64,000 nt of DNA from Symbiodinium natans. Taxonomy: Eukaryota; Sar; Dinophyceae; Suessiales; Symbiodiniaceae. The notes under the pieces were generated by a model. The model did no database searches. It was not told the origin of the DNA and saw only the letters and a list, made by a program, of their open reading frames with translations. The stretch is taken from contig CAJNDS010002599.1 of NCBI GenBank assembly GCA_905221605.1, positions 1-64,000 of the forward strand, given 5' to 3'. This document shows, one piece after another, positions 1-10,666 of the stretch. The translations under genes and the position numbers were made by a program. How positions within the stretch are numbered: the first letter of the stretch is position 1; each line of letters opens with the position of its first letter.

Positions 1-117
1 AACCCTAAACCCTAAACCCTAAACCCTAAACCCTAAACCCTAAACCCTAAACCCTAAACCCTAAACCCTAAACCCTAAACCCTAAACCCTAAACCCTAAA
101 CCCTAAACCCTAAACCC
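1..117. repeat. Terminal telomere array (CCCTAAA)n
   Basis: Perfect tandem CCCTAAA units begin at base 1. On the + strand the C-rich unit reads in from the left, the orientation of a left chromosome end, so the window probably starts at a true telomere or at the assembly edge inside one. TTTAGGG-type telomeres are known in plants, dinoflagellates and some other algae. Confidence 0.9.
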
Positions 118-308
118 AAATCAAACCCTGAAACCCTAAAACACTAAACCCCAAAAACCCAGAACCCTCAATACACCCATGAACCCTAAGCTCAAACGCC
201 CTAGAACACTACAGCCCTAATCAAAATGCCCTAAAACCCTAAACAATAAACCCTACAACCCTTCAGGCCCTAAACCCCTAAACCTTCTGACTCTAAACCC
301 TAAAACCC

Positions 309-358
<50 letters not shown>

Positions 359-701
359 CCCTTCAAAATCCCTAACCCACCCACCCCCCACCCCCCCCCC
401 CCCCAAAAAAAAAAAAAAAAAAACACCACAACAACAACAACAACAAAAAAAACAAAAAAAAAAACACTCAAAACCCTAAACCCCAAATCCTAAACCCCCC
501 GCGAAGCGGCCGCAGGAAACCCTAACCCTAAGCCCTAACCCTAAACCCTAGCCCTAACCCTAACCCTAACCCTAAACCCTAAGCCCTAAGCCCTAACCCT
601 AAACCCTAAACCCCCAACCCCAAACCCTAAACCTAAACCCTAAACCCTAAACCTAAACCCTAAACCCTACCCCCCCCCCCCCCCCCAACAAGCAGCTGCA
701 G
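118..701. repeat. Degenerate subtelomeric C-type repeat
   Basis: Drifted CCCTAAA units with substitutions and indels, interrupted by a C homopolymer (about 312-355) and a poly-C to poly-A junction (about 386-423). An island GCGAAGCGGCCGC lies near 499. Around 530-660 the units vary between 6 and 7 bp. A second C homopolymer (about 669-686) precedes the first possible exon. No coding signal is seen. Confidence 0.8.
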
Positions 702-741
702 GCTGCGAGGGGACCCTGCCCAGTGAGCCAGGGATCCTAGC
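702..741 (+). CDS. Possible S4 exon, first module piece
   Basis: Follows GCAG and reads GCEGTLPSEPG, comparable to GCEELMPCEAP of the exon at 48014. It enters with GC before TGC, the same phase as the S4 exon at 55582. The second cysteine of the S4 motif is missing, so this copy may be decayed. The right boundary is not clear. A C-type array lies upstream and a G-type array downstream. Confidence 0.35.
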
Positions 742-3313
742 ATCTCGGGGTCCTTGGGTTTGCGAGGTTGCAGGGGTTTAGGGTTTAGGGTTGAGGGTTT
801 AGGTTTAGGGTTTAGGGCCAGGTTGCTGGGGTTTAGGGTTGAGGGTTTAGGTTTAGGGTTTAGGGTTTAGGGTTTAGGGTTTAGGGTTTAGGGTTTAGGG
901 TTTAGGGTTTAGGGTTTAGGGTTTAGGGTTTAGGGTTTAGGGTTTAGGGTTTAGGGTTTAGGGTTTAGGGTGCTAGAGTTTAGGGTTTAGGGCGCTAGAG
1001 TTTAGGGTTTAGGGGTCTAGAGTTTAGGGTTTAGGGCCTAGGGTGCTAGAATTTAGAGGCTAGAGTTCAGGGTTTACATTCAGAAGGGTTTAGGAGTTTC
1101 GGGTTCTGATTAGGGTTTAGTTGGGGTTTGGGTTTCAGATGGGTTTGAGGCGTTTAGGGGTTTAGGGATCTCATGCGGGTTTTTAGGGTTTAGGGTTTTG
1201 CAGAAGGGTTTAGGGGGTTTAGGGTTCTCACTAGGGTTCTCGGGCTCTAGAGTCTCTCAGTAGGATTCCGTGTGTTCAGGTTTCTCAGTAGAGATTAGGG
1301 GCGGAGGGGTTTGGGATTCTCCTTTGGGTTCTACTAGTATAGGGAGTGAGGGTTGCGGTGTGGGTTCAGGGGTTACCTGGACTTGTTGGGGCTGTCGTGG
1401 GCAGCTAGGGGTTTGGGCTCTTTTAGGCTTTCGGGGCGATTAAGGGCCTTACCGTACGGGGGTTCAGGGTGTTTGTAGGCTTAGGGCTCGAGAGTTCAGG
1501 GTTCGTTTAGGGTTTAGGGATTAGGGAATAGGGTTTAGGGTTTAGGGTTTGGGGTTTAGGGTGTAGGGTGTAGGGTTTAGGGTTTGGGGTTTAGGGTGTA
1601 GGGTTTAGGGTTTAGGGGGCTTGGGGTGTAGGAATGTTTGGGCTGGGGTCTTCCAGTGCTGTAAGGGTTACCCTATATAGGCCTGACCCCCCGGACCCTT
1701 CATGCGGATGGCTGAAGTGCATGGCGACGTGGGCTGAACAAGGCAGTGTCCTCCTGCCCTCCACCCAGAAGCGATGGTGACGGAGGTGCGCCACCCTTGT
1801 CGTCGCTCGGCGTTATCTAGTCCCTCCCTGACAGCAGATCGAGTTCCGACTTACACAGAATCTCCGTGCTCCAGCACGAGGCGACGAAGGGTGCTGACAC
1901 TGCATGATACTTCGAGCAACAGGGCGCGTGGATGTTCAAACCTGAGAAGCCTTGAAGTCCCTGTGGCTTAGCGCTTCGGGCATCTGAGGCGGGGTTTAGC
2001 TTGGTTTCTCTAGCTTCAGGGTTAAATGCATTTGAGGCCCTTCAGGTCTAGCCCAAACCCTAAACCATCGTCACGGTTTGGTGTTCCCAATCCTGCACCC
2101 CAAAACCCCTGGCTCCTAAACCCTGTAGTGAGGGTTTAGGGGTTAGGGTTAAGAAAAATTGACCTGCTAAGCTTAAGCCCCGAGAAGCAAACCCTTAACT
2201 TAAGCCCTAAACCAATCCAAAACGGTTTAGGTATCTTGAGGGCTTCACGATTACAAGGCGAAACAGTGGTAAGACTTGAAAGCCAAACAAACCCAAAACC
2301 CTAAAACCCTAAAACCCTAAAACCCTAAAACCCTAAAACCCTAAAACCCTAAAACCCTAAAACCCTAAAACCCTACAACCCTAAAACCCTACAACCCTAG
2401 AACCCTAGAACCCTAGGCTTCAAACCCTAAACCTAAACACTAAACCCAAACCCTAAAACCTAAACCCTGAAACCTAAACCTAGACCCTATACCTATACCC
2501 TAAACCCTAAACTAGGGTTTCGGGTTTAGGGTTTCGGGTTTAGGGTTTAGGGTTTCGGGTTTCGGGTTTAGGGTTTCATGGTCCGTTAATATGGTCCCTG
2601 ACCTTCTCTCTCAAGGCGTCTGGCCCCTGGGTTTTGGAGGAAATAAGGGGTATATAATCTAAGGGTAGGTTTATGGGCCCTTAATATGGTCCCTTACCTC
2701 CTTCTGAAGTATGGGCCCTTGGGGTGCATAGGGTATCTAAGCGGTATATAACCTTTTCAGGGCCCCTAAACCCAAAACCCAAAACCCTAAACCCTAAACC
2801 TTAAACCCTAAACCCTAGACTAAACCCTAAACCCTAAACCCTAAACCCTAAACCCTAAACCCTAAACCCTAAACCCTAAACCCTAAACCCTAAACCCTAA
2901 ACCCTAAACCCTAAACCCTAAACCCTAAACCCTAAACCTTAAACCCTAAACCTAAACCCTAAACCCTAACATATAGGGGACCCCCGATTAAGGGTCCATG
3001 TAGGCTACCCTCAAGTCCCAACCAAGACCATTATGCTAAACCCTAAACCCTATACCCTAAACCCTAAACCCTAAGCCCGAAGCCCAAAAACCCTAAGCCC
3101 TCAGCACCAAGCTCTAAGCGCTTAGCCCTAAACCCTAAACCCTAAACCCTAAACCCTAAACCCTAAACCCTAAACCCTAAACCCTAAACCCTAAACCCTA
3201 AACCCTAAACCCTAAACCTTAAACCCTAAACCCTAAACCCTAAACCCTAAACCCTACACCCTACACCCTAAACCCTAAACCCTAAACCCTAAGCCCATCC
3301 CAACTTCTCTCAG
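742..3313 (+). other. Long intron-like stretch, telomere arrays
   Basis: Begins with G-type repeat (773-1610, perfect about 848-970). A unique segment (1611-2045) holds only short open frames I cannot support. C-type repeats follow, including an 8-bp AACCCTAA variant (2288-2400). Near 2511 the orientation flips directly from C-type to G-type. The family D element (2576-2766) is followed by two long perfect C-type arrays (about 2819-2940 and 3128-3290). Confidence 0.7.
2576..2766. mobile_element. Family D inverted-repeat element, copy 1
   Basis: Contains CATGGTCC...TTAATATGGTCCC, GGGTATATAA and GGGCCC segments shared with copies at 9109, 11695 and 20072. Family D ends read AGGGTAGTTTCATGG at the left and CCATGGAACTACCCT at the right in the best copy. 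This copy is degenerate and lies between a G-type and a C-type array. Confidence 0.6.
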
Positions 3314-3362
3314 GGAGTGCAACGTGACGTGCCGCACGCCCTATGCCCGGATCCCAGAGATG
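3314..3362 (+). CDS. S5 exon (C-x3-C-x2-PYA)
   Basis: Acceptor CTCTCAG, then a frame reading ECNVTCRTPYARIPE. The C-x3-C-x-x-P-Y motif matches the second half of S5 exons at 35328 and 50193. The exon ends at ATG|GTTTAG, so the first telomere-type unit itself provides the GT donor. It enters in phase 2 and leaves in phase 0. C-type array before, G-type array after. Confidence 0.65.
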
Positions 3363-4272
3363 GTTTAGGGGTTAAGGTTTAGGGTTTCGGGCTGAGGGCT
3401 TAGGGTTTAGGGTTTAGGCCTGAGTGAAGTGCCTATCCCAACACTCCTAACCTCCGAAGCGCTACAGAATCCTAAGCCCTGAGACTTAGACCTCAAAGTC
3501 TGAAACCTTAAATCCGAAAATCCGTAAAGCCCCAGACCCTGAACCCTATTTGAACCTGAAACCCTAAATCCCTAAAACCCCAAACTCTATACCCTTAACC
3601 TGAAACCCTAAATCCCCAAACCCCTAAGAACCCTAAACTCCAAACCCTAAACCTGAGGCCTTAAGCCACTCCTAAAGCCCCAAACTCTAAACCCTAACCC
3701 TGAGACCCTAAATCTCTAAACCCCTAGAACCACAAACTCTAACCCTTATCCTGAAACCCTAAATCCCTAAGCCCCTAAAACCCCAATCCCCAAACCCTAA
3801 ATTCCGTAGACTTGCAATGCCGGGGCAGGTCAGTTAGGGTTTAGGGTGTATCGTTTTGGGTTTAGGGTTTAGAGTTTAGAGTTCGGGGTTTAGGGTTTAG
3901 GGTTGAGCACGTCGGGTCTTCGGGTTTCAAGGCGAGTTTACAGGGTCCAAGTATGGTTGTTGAGGCTTTTGGTTGGGGCGTTCGGGCTCTAGGTAGTAAC
4001 GGTCTCTGGGTCCACGTTTTGAGTTGGATTTTAGGCTTTAGGGTTCACAGGGCTCTTCAGTACGGTAGGAGTTTCGGGTTTCAGTGGTCGGCGTCGTGGG
4101 CTTCTTTTGTTCCTGGGGCCTTAGGGTTTCGGGCTAGAGTTTAGGGCTAGGGTTTAGGGCAAATAGGGGCGCAGGGGTGCAAGAAGACCAAAACCTTAAA
4201 CGGTACAGCGTAAACCCGAAACCCTCAACGCTAAAGTAGTTCGACCATCCCGCACATGTCGAGAACCCTCAG
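3363..4272 (+). other. Intron: G-type, degenerate C-type, G-type
   Basis: Short G-type repeat (3363-3420), a long decayed C-type block (3440-3820) with 8-10 bp units, a G-type block (3833-4165) and a short C-type stretch (4185-4235). No coding signal beyond chance open frames made by the repeat. Confidence 0.6.
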
Positions 4273-4327
4273 CGTCGCGAGGTGGGAGACAACGTGGCTG
4301 CCGGCGGATGCCTCAGGGGCCTTGCAT
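4273..4327 (+). CDS. Possible cysteine-bearing exon
   Basis: Island after CCTCAG, read as REVGDNVAAGGCLRGLA up to a GTAGGG donor. It has the usual C-type before and G-type after layout, but the segment type is not recognised and a second frame is also open. It could be a diverged S6 piece. Confidence 0.35.
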
Positions 4328-4625
4328 GTAGGGTTCAGGTTTAGGGTTTAGGGTTTAGGGTTTAGGGTTTAGGGTTTAGGGTTTAGGGTTTAGGGTTTAG
4401 GGTCTAGGGTCTAGGGTCTAGGGTCTAGGGTTTAGGGTTCAGGGATGTTTTGGTCAAGAGACCAGGGCTCCCACTCCTCCCTTTCAGGTTTGCCGTACGA
4501 TACTCCTATCGTGGCCCGTATACTGCCTTCAGGATCTTTAAAAGGGGTCCCAAAAACCCTAAACCCTAAACTCTAAACCCAAAAACCCAAGATTACCACC
4601 TTAAGGGTCCAAGGTCGAGGGTTTA

Positions 4626-4893
4626 TTACTATGTGCTTGAGAACCCCCCCCCCCCAAAAAAAAAAGAACCGCACGCCATATAAGGGCAGTATAGGGATTT
4701 ATTCCCCCCCCCCGCCCAGGAACCCGCCTCCCCCCCCCCCACCCCGAAGCAAGCCCCCACCCCCTTGAAAAAGCCGCTCCCCCGCCCATCTAGAAACACA
4801 ACCCTTCCTCATGAATTTGGTGTTATCGTGCGAGCATGAAACGGGGATCTCTCATTGTTGTTTGTATTTCTTGGGGTTCTGAAGCAAATAGTC
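4626..4893. mobile_element. Family F inverted-repeat element, copy 1
   Basis: Left end TACTATGTGCTTGAGAACCC pairs with right end GGGGTTCTGAAGCAAATAG. Homologous ends occur at 10384 and 63554. The interior holds poly-C/poly-A and unique sequence, making this the longest copy. Confidence 0.6.
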
Positions 4894-5128
4894 GTTTAAG
4901 GGTTTGAAGCGCCAAGTTGAACTGCCGTTCACGCATGGGTCCATGATGTGAAAGTGATGGCATCCTAGCGAGGGGAAGCCTTCAACCCTCTTTTCAATCC
5001 CAGACCCCATAAACCCTATAAAAAAGTCCTAGGAATCCTCTAAACCCTTAAAAACCCTGTAAGCCCTATAAGCCCTACATCCCAAACTCTGAACCCGATG
5101 ACCTTTGTGAGCATTGCGGGTTTGAAGG

Positions 5129-5241
5129 CTGGGCAGCCCAGGGGCACCCTTCTCTAGTTTTAAGGGTTTAAGGTTCCCTTGTAAAGTAACCAACCTCAAA
5201 CCAGGGTGCCCTTATTATGATATCGTTACTGGGCTACCGAG
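5129..5241. mobile_element. Family A inverted-repeat element, copy 1
   Basis: Ends CTGGGCAGCCCAGG and ACTGGGCTACCGAG form an imperfect inverted repeat. The interior shares AAGGTTCCCTTGTAAAGTAA and ACCAACC with the copy at 5705. It lies about 90 bases upstream of the 5334 ATG and may be a 5' UTR intron of that gene. Confidence 0.65.
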
Positions 5242-5333
5242 AAGGGGAAAGCCCATCGTCACATGGAGGGTCTAGATGACTGATTTTTCAGGAGATAAGA
5301 TCACATATCGGAACGCTCGGGCCTTCTAGCACC

Positions 5334-6587
5334 ATGGCTTCATCTGTTCCACTCCTGGCAATGCAGGGGGACACAGAGGAGACGCGGCAATTTACTCAAC
5401 ATGCCGCACTCTGCGCAAGATGGGCCGACACTGCACAGAAAACTGTTCATCAAATCAAGTGCATGGTCATTGGGGTCACAATGCCGGTGCCAGCGGCGGT
5501 GATTACAGTAGTTGACCTCGCTCGGCCATACCTCGCCCAGAGGGACCTTCTACATCTTCGAACCACTTCTCGACAAATTGCAGCTGGTGATATAGGGTCT
5601 CCAGTCTTGTCGCATCTTGAGTCACGGTACTGGGCACGAGTTCGAGATGGTCTGCGAGACTTCCGTGCTCTTGTCGTTGTGGTTTTTGCGCTGCAAGCGA
5701 CTTGGTAGCCCAGTGGTACCCTTTTGCCCCTTTCTTGGTTCAAGGTTCCCTTAGAAGGCAACCAACCCAAACAAGAAACCCGATTATGTTGTGGTTACTG
5801 GGCTACCAAGGCATTGTGGTGTGGTCACTTTATTCTTTGTTCGCTGCTTTGGGAGAGCCTGGGTGAGCCATGCAGCGGCGAGATTTTGCTGGACTTGTTT
5901 CTTCTTGATGAGTTTGCCTGGGCACACATGACTCTCCTGATACTGAGCATACACTGGTTGGAGGGCGACCTACAAACCGACGTGTCTTTCGCAAGTCTTC
6001 TGTGCGACATGTGCTACCATGCTCCTGCAAGTAACAGGACTTTCCAGCAGCTACCTCGAGGCGCTTATTGTTGGTTTCTTGCCAGTCTGTGTCTTTCTGT
6101 TTGCGGAATGTCCACCAGCTGCGCGCTGCTTCTTTACCGTTGCTTTCCCAGCACCGCATCTGATGAGCTTATGTTGAGGTCGCTGCGTGACTGGTTCGCT
6201 TGGACACTCTTTGCGTTGTTCCAGGTCTTGGGCATGCGGCTGTTCAACATCTCGGTCAATTTCGTGAAGTGTGTGCATTGCGTCCTTATGGTTTCTGCCT
6301 TTGCAGCATTCATCGTATTCGCATGCGATGGTTGGTCGAACGAGCTCCACCCTTACTCATTCTTGCTTTCAGTTCTTTGTCTTTCTTACAGCTATGCACT
6401 ATCTTGTGTCGTAGTGTATGATCTTGGAATGCCTCCGCTTGGTGCTACCTTTCGAAAGAAGCTGTTTGCTTGGATGCGGTTTAGCTTCATCGGCTTCGGC
6501 AGTCTTTTCATGCTGTCCGCGTACCCGCCAGTCTTGAAGATGTGCGTTGAACTTGTCAAAGAGTCCCTTGTCCTTAGCGGTCTTTAG
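5334..6587 (+). CDS. Two-exon multi-pass membrane protein candidate
   Basis: The start is ATG in ACCATGG. Exon 1 (to about 5705) encodes about 124 residues. Exon 2 (from about 5811) encodes about 258, giving roughly 382 in all. Both lie in the same frame and are separated by a family A element; removing 105 bases (5706-5810) keeps the frame and avoids the TAG at 5706. Residues about 55-85 of exon 1 (DLARPYLAQRDLLHLRTTSR) weakly resemble an F-box helix pair. Exon 2 has six or seven hydrophobic stretches of 18-25 residues and many cysteines, so I infer an integral membrane protein, family not recognised. Codon use looks ordinary, unlike the repeat-derived frames around it. It lies on the same strand inside the module array, so it is nested or it separates two module genes. 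The exact splice dinucleotides are uncertain: GT at 5705 would leave a one-base frame problem. Confidence 0.7.
5705..5810. mobile_element. Family A element inside a gene (introner-like)
   Basis: GTAGCCCAGTGG at the left and TTACTGGGCTACCAAG at the right form an inverted repeat; flanks are CTTG and GCATT. It interrupts the open frame starting at 5334 and is the best evidence that family A elements act as introns. Confidence 0.75.
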
Positions 6588-7517
6588 CAAGATCAGCGAG
6601 ACGTAACATGCTGCAAGCAGTCGCAAGAAGAGGGCACCATTCAGGGTTAAGGCGATCTGCTTTAAAGCGCTTTGCATGACCAGAAACTAGAACCTCCAGA
6701 GCCGCCGATGAACCTCCCAGGATCTAGGGCTTATCGGGCTTAGCTCATTTAGGGTTTTAAAGTTCGCGTAGTGGTTCATGTGGGGACAGAGAAAGCAGCT
6801 GAGCTGTAGATATATTGGCCAGGCAGTGGGGGGGGGGGGGCACTTGCAACCCTACTCGTGATTAACCACGAATGCGTAGTTGCAGTCGTGGACTCGGACG
6901 TCCACCCAGGCCCTCAACTCAAGGGACTAAAGGAGGGACCCTGATAAGGGACCCCAGGGGTTATTTCGCGACTACTTAGGTATATAGAGACTGTGTAAGG
7001 TGTATATGGGGGTTACAGATTAGAACTCCCTCCTTAAAAACCTAAAGAAACCCTGCCTCTGCAGTTGAGCAGGTGAGCACATACACGCAATGGCACGCCA
7101 AAGAGTTGGAACCATTGATTGATCGTCCACCCCGCTCAGGAAAGCGGGGGAACCCAAAACCCAAAATCCAAAGCCCTAAACCCTAAACCCTAAACCCTGG
7201 GAGGTGAGGGTTTGTCAGCTTGGGATGGGGCTTGCCTCTAATCATAACCAATACGCTCCGAGAGCAGTACCTACGTTCACCCGAAGTTCACCCCCTAAGC
7301 CCCTGAATCCCCAAAAGCCCTGAAACCCAAGCAGCCTGAAGCCCCAAATGCGCGCCGCACCCGAAACCCAAACCCTAAACCCTACCCCTAGACCCTAATC
7401 CCTAAACCCTAAACCCCAAACCCGAAACCCTAATTCCTAAACCCTGAACCCCAAACCCTAAGCCCTAAACCCTCAGCCCTAAACTCGCCTCCCTCCCCCT
7501 TCTAGGGAACCATTAAG
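6588..7517 (+). other. Spacer downstream of the membrane protein gene
   Basis: Unique 3' flank to about 6827, poly-G (6828-6841), unique sequence, a family E element (6923-7043), then short C-type arrays (7145-7200, 7370-7490). No further coding region supported. Confidence 0.55.
6923..7043. mobile_element. Family E inverted-repeat element, copy 1
   Basis: GGACTAAAGGAGGGACCCT at the left and CTCCCTCCTTAAAAA at the right. The centre GACTACTTAGGTATATAGA is shared with the copy at 19220. Confidence 0.65.
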
Positions 7518-7572
7518 TGGCCCCCGAAGAGGCTGTCACCCCGACAATGTGCACGCTGGCCGTCCCGTGCAG
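7518..7572 (+). CDS. Possible S6/S1 boundary exon
   Basis: After TTAAG the frame reads APEEAVTPTMCTLAVPC, compatible with the P-x-C-x-L-x-x-C start of S1. A GC donor after TGCAG is possible. C-type repeat upstream and GGGTGTA-type array downstream. An in-frame TAA just before forces this late acceptor, so the boundary is uncertain. Confidence 0.4.
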
Positions 7573-8330
7573 GCAAAGCCGGCTGGTGCCATAAGCACCC
7601 ACAAGGTCCAGGGTTTAGGGTTGGGGTTTAGGGTTTAGGGTGTAGGGTGTAGGGTGTAGGGTGTAGGGTGTAGGGTGTAGGGTGTAGGGTGTAGGGTGTA
7701 GGGTGTAGGGTGTAGGGTGTAGGGTGTAGGGTTTCGGCGCCCGAAGCCCGACATAAGCCCTAAACCTCAAAAGCAAAAAGGGCTTCGCGTTGATCAATGT
7801 CCAGTGGTCCTAGACCCTAAGCCCGAGACCCCCTAAACCATAAACCCCCTGTGATTGAGGTTCAATAACTATAGGACCCGGAGTAGGCCCTTATTTCCTT
7901 CTTTTATGGGGTTCTCTTATAATCCCCTTAAAACCCCAAGAAGGGCACCCTTTTTATTCCCAGGGTACTCCTGGGTCTAGATAACGGCCCCGAAGGCCCA
8001 TTTGTGCCCAGTTTTGAGTTCAGGTTTCAGGTGATCAATCGCCGTATCAATTGGGGGGTTGTTGGGTGGCTTTGGCAAACTCTCAACCCTAAGCCCTAAA
8101 CCCTGCCCTAAACACGCAAGCCTCCACCCCAAGCCGTAAATAAACCCTATGAGTAAGATGCCACAATACAGAACCCTAGTTGATATTGGTTTAGGGCAAC
8201 CCCAGGGGTCATGCTTCGTTTGCAGTCGTCCGTGCCATAGGGGTTGAGGGTTTACGCAGGGTTTCATCATAGGGTTTAGGGTAAGCCCATGGTAGGGTTT
8301 AGGGTTTAGGGTTGAGGGTTCAGGGTTGGC

Positions 8331-8361
<31 letters not shown>

Positions 8362-8810
8362 CCAGATCTGGGGGGGCTTTAGGATCGAGCTTAGGGTTGA
8401 TCTGTAGGGATTGGAGGGTTTATAGGGCGTAGGGTCCACAACCCTAAACCCTAAACCCTAAACCCTAAACCCTAAACCCTAAACCCTAAACCCTAAACCC
8501 TAAACCCTAAACCCTAAACCCTAAACCCTAAACCCTAAACCCTAAACCTAACCCTAAACCCTAAACCCTAAACCCTAAACCCTAAACCCTAAACCCTAAA
8601 CCCTAAACCCTAAACCCTAAACCCTAAACCCTAAACCCTAAACCCTAAACCCTAAACCCTAAACCCTAAACCCTAAACCCTAAACCCTAAAACCCTAAAC
8701 CCTAAACCCTAAACCCTAAACCCTGAACCCTAATTAAACCCTAAACCCTAAACCTCATTTTGGAACACTGTCAAGGGTTTAGGGGCGGCTATGTGTCTCT
8801 CTCCGAACAG
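7573..8810 (+). other. Intron with GGGTGTA array and C-type array
   Basis: G-type array dominated by GGGTGTA (7636-7730), a short C-type stretch, a family H end (about 7942-7980), unique sequence without convincing coding (7981-8270), G-type repeats (8270-8420), then a long near-perfect C-type array (8441-8757). The last 50 bases include CTCTCTCCGAACAG, a good polypyrimidine tract and acceptor. Confidence 0.65.
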
Positions 8811-8857
8811 TTGCTGGACGGCCTGCCGCAATGCAGCCTCGCCTGCCCTGCACTTAC
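8811..8857 (+). CDS. S1-start exon (PQCSLAC)
   Basis: Acceptor CCGAACAG, frame LLDGLPQCSLACPALT, ending at TAC|GTTTT. P-Q-C-x-L-x-C-P matches the S1 exon at 19901. C-type array before, G-type array after (8877-8932). Confidence 0.65.
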
Positions 8858-9108
8858 GTTTTGCCAATGGAAGGGGGGTTTAGGGTTTAGGGTTTAGGGT
8901 TTGGGGTTTAGGGTTTAGGGTTTAGGGTGTAGGGCCCTAAGTCCTAAGCCCGAAGCCCCAAGCCCGAAACTCTATGGCACACTTTAAGCTGCAGATGCGA
9001 CTCGCCCTATAGAAGTCTGATGTAATCTGCGATCCTTAGGCAAGGAGGGGCCGCCCAGTGACTCCCCACCTCGACATCTCCAACTCCCCGCCTCGACATC
9101 TCCCCTCT

Positions 9109-9432
9109 AAGGGTAGCTTCATGGACGCCCAATATGGCCCCTTACCTTCTTTAAAGGTTCTGATGTATGGTTCTTACCCTCCTTTAACGGGTTCCCGATG
9201 TATGGTCCCTTGCCTTCTTTTAGAAGGTTCTGATGCTTGCCTTCTGGAAAGGACTCTGATGTATGGCCCCCAAACCTTCCTTAAAGGGTTCTGTCGTATG
9301 GGCCCTTGGGTCTTCTAGGGTATGTACATCAGGGATATATATATATATATATATATTTATTTATACTTATATTTATATTTATATATATAAGGGCTCCCCA
9401 TTTAAGGGCCCATACTAAGGGACCACGTAGCT
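9109..9432. mobile_element. Family D inverted-repeat element, copy 2
   Basis: Left end AAGGGTAGCTTCATGG, right end ACTAAGGGACCACGTAGCT. Internally it repeats a module around TTCTGATGTATGG three or four times and carries a TA microsatellite (9335-9390). Longest family D copy. Confidence 0.6.
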
Positions 9433-9498
9433 AGCTCAGCGTTTCAAGCTAGAAAAGCCCATCAAAGAAGAGATCCTCAAAAAGGGGGGGTCACGACG

Positions 9499-9769
9499 TT
9501 GAGCGAGTTTCGCTACTTTGTGGCCAATGATGCCGAGTCAGTGAAGGCATTTCTGCAGCCAGTGGGAGGGCCCTAACCAACGAGGCGCTGCAGACTGCAC
9601 GCTTGCGTCAGGCGTGGGCAGCAGTCTGTGCTGCAGAGAAACAGCGTGAAGATAAGGCCAGTAGCCTGACCGTCGCGTTGGATGACGCGCCAACTTCTAC
9701 GCTCGATGCAAGCTCACTTTGCCCCCCGAGTCCAGCGAGCTCAGTGACGCTGAGCCCGAAACTCTGAAC
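9499..9769 (+). pseudogene. Frameshifted mobile-element-like coding fragment
   Basis: One frame reads LSEFRYFVANDAESVKAFLQ and stops at GGGCCCTAA (near 9575). A second frame picks up at the same place, reading NEALQTARLRQAWAAVCAAE, and stays open to a TGA near 9767. A single-base shift would join them. The Ala/Arg-rich helix style resembles fragments common in dinoflagellate genomes, so I infer a decayed mobile-element or retrocopy piece. No catalytic motif is visible. Confidence 0.5.
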
Positions 9770-10023
9770 CATGAAGCCTAGCACCCTTTTCATTCCTTGG
9801 GTGCTCTTGGGTCCGAAACCCCGGAGCCGAATTCTAAACTCCCCTGCCCGAACCCCTCAGCATTTACAACGGGGTCCTTAAACCCGAACCCAAACCCTAC
9901 ACCCCGGAATCTAAACCCTAAACCCTAAACCCTAGACCCTAGACCCTAGACCCTAAACCCTAAACCCTAAACCCTAAACCCTAAACCCTAAACCCTGAGA
10001 GTGGGGCGGAGAGCCGCACCGAG

Positions 10024-10088
10024 GTCCAGACCCTGAAGTGACCCCAGAGGCCTACGCCAAGGCGCCAGATGGGAAGGGCCAACCAGGG
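10024..10088 (+). CDS. S1 exon (PDPEVTPEAYA)
   Basis: Reads GPDPEVTPEAYAKAPDGKG after CGAG. The P-D-P-x-x-x-P motif matches S1 exons at 44425 and 60853, with the first cysteines outside this exon. The end CCAGGG|GTTTAG again uses the first telomere-type unit as donor. C-type array upstream. Confidence 0.5.
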
Positions 10089-10383
10089 GTTTAGGGTTTA
10101 GGGTTTAGGGTTTAGGGTTTAGGGTTTAGGGTTAAGCTTAGGGTTTAGGGTTTAGGGTTTAAGGGTTTGGATCAGGGGTTTAGGGTTGGTGCTTTGACTT
10201 AGGAGGTTGTTGGGTTTTTGTTGTGGCTTAGGGCGTTCATTTTGGGGTTCAGGGGTTCGGGGGGGCTAGCAGTCTACGCCTTTGGGTGTTTGCGGTTTTG
10301 CGGTTTGAGGGCTGGAAAGGGTTCAGCAGGTTAGCAGTTTAGAGTGTGTTGGGGGGGGGGTTACAGGTTCAGGGTTTAGGCTT

Positions 10384-10484
10384 CTACTATATGCTTAAGA
10401 ACCCCAAAAGAAGAATAATAATCCCTATATTACCCTTAAGGAAGAGCATCTTATATGTTCTCGGGGTTCTCAAGCAATTAGTAG
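10384..10484. mobile_element. Family F inverted-repeat element, copy 2
   Basis: CTACTATATGCTTAAGAACC at the left and GGGGTTCTCAAGCAATTAG at the right; about 100 bp and the cleanest family F copy. Confidence 0.7.
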
Positions 10485-10666
10485 GCTTGGGGGTTCCTTC
10501 AGGTGGTTAGCAGTCGTGAGGTTCAAGGGTTTTGGGGTTGCAGGGTTCGAGTTTGTGGTTTCAGGTTTGGTGTCTGGCGCAAGGTCAAAGGGTCATTCAT
10601 AAGTCAGTGCTCGGTTTGGGGTTTAGGGTTTAGGCTAGGGTTACGGTTTCTGGGGGTTTAGAGGGT

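Larger units (their letters stand above)
4328..5333 (+). other. Spacer with G-type array and two elements
   Basis: Perfect G-type array (4328-4445) ending in GGGTCTA variants, a mixed unique stretch, the family F element (4626-4893), unique sequence with degenerate C-type units (5000-5085), and the family A element (5129-5241). The last 90 bases lead into the 5334 gene and could be its 5' UTR. Confidence 0.6.
8858..10023 (+). other. Intron with element D and a transposon fragment
   Basis: G-type array (8877-8932), degenerate C-type (8936-8975), unique sequence, family D element with AT-rich tail (9109-9432), a frameshifted coding fragment (9499-9769), a family H end (9780-9815), then C-type repeats with CCCTAGA variants (9901-10000). 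Confidence 0.6.

Noticed and set aside
2505-2530. C-type to G-type junction as a telomere fusion scar
   Set aside because: A fusion of two chromosome ends would read G-type then C-type on this strand; the order here is the opposite.
5705-5720. GGTAGCCCA as a possible spliced-leader relic
   Set aside because: The dinoflagellate leader ends in GGCTCAAG and contains CCATTTTGG; neither follows. It is the family A terminus.
7615-7797. Open frame on the minus strand with repeated PYTLHPT
   Set aside because: It is a direct translation of the GGGTGTA array; length-3-incompatible repeats without stops give such frames by default.
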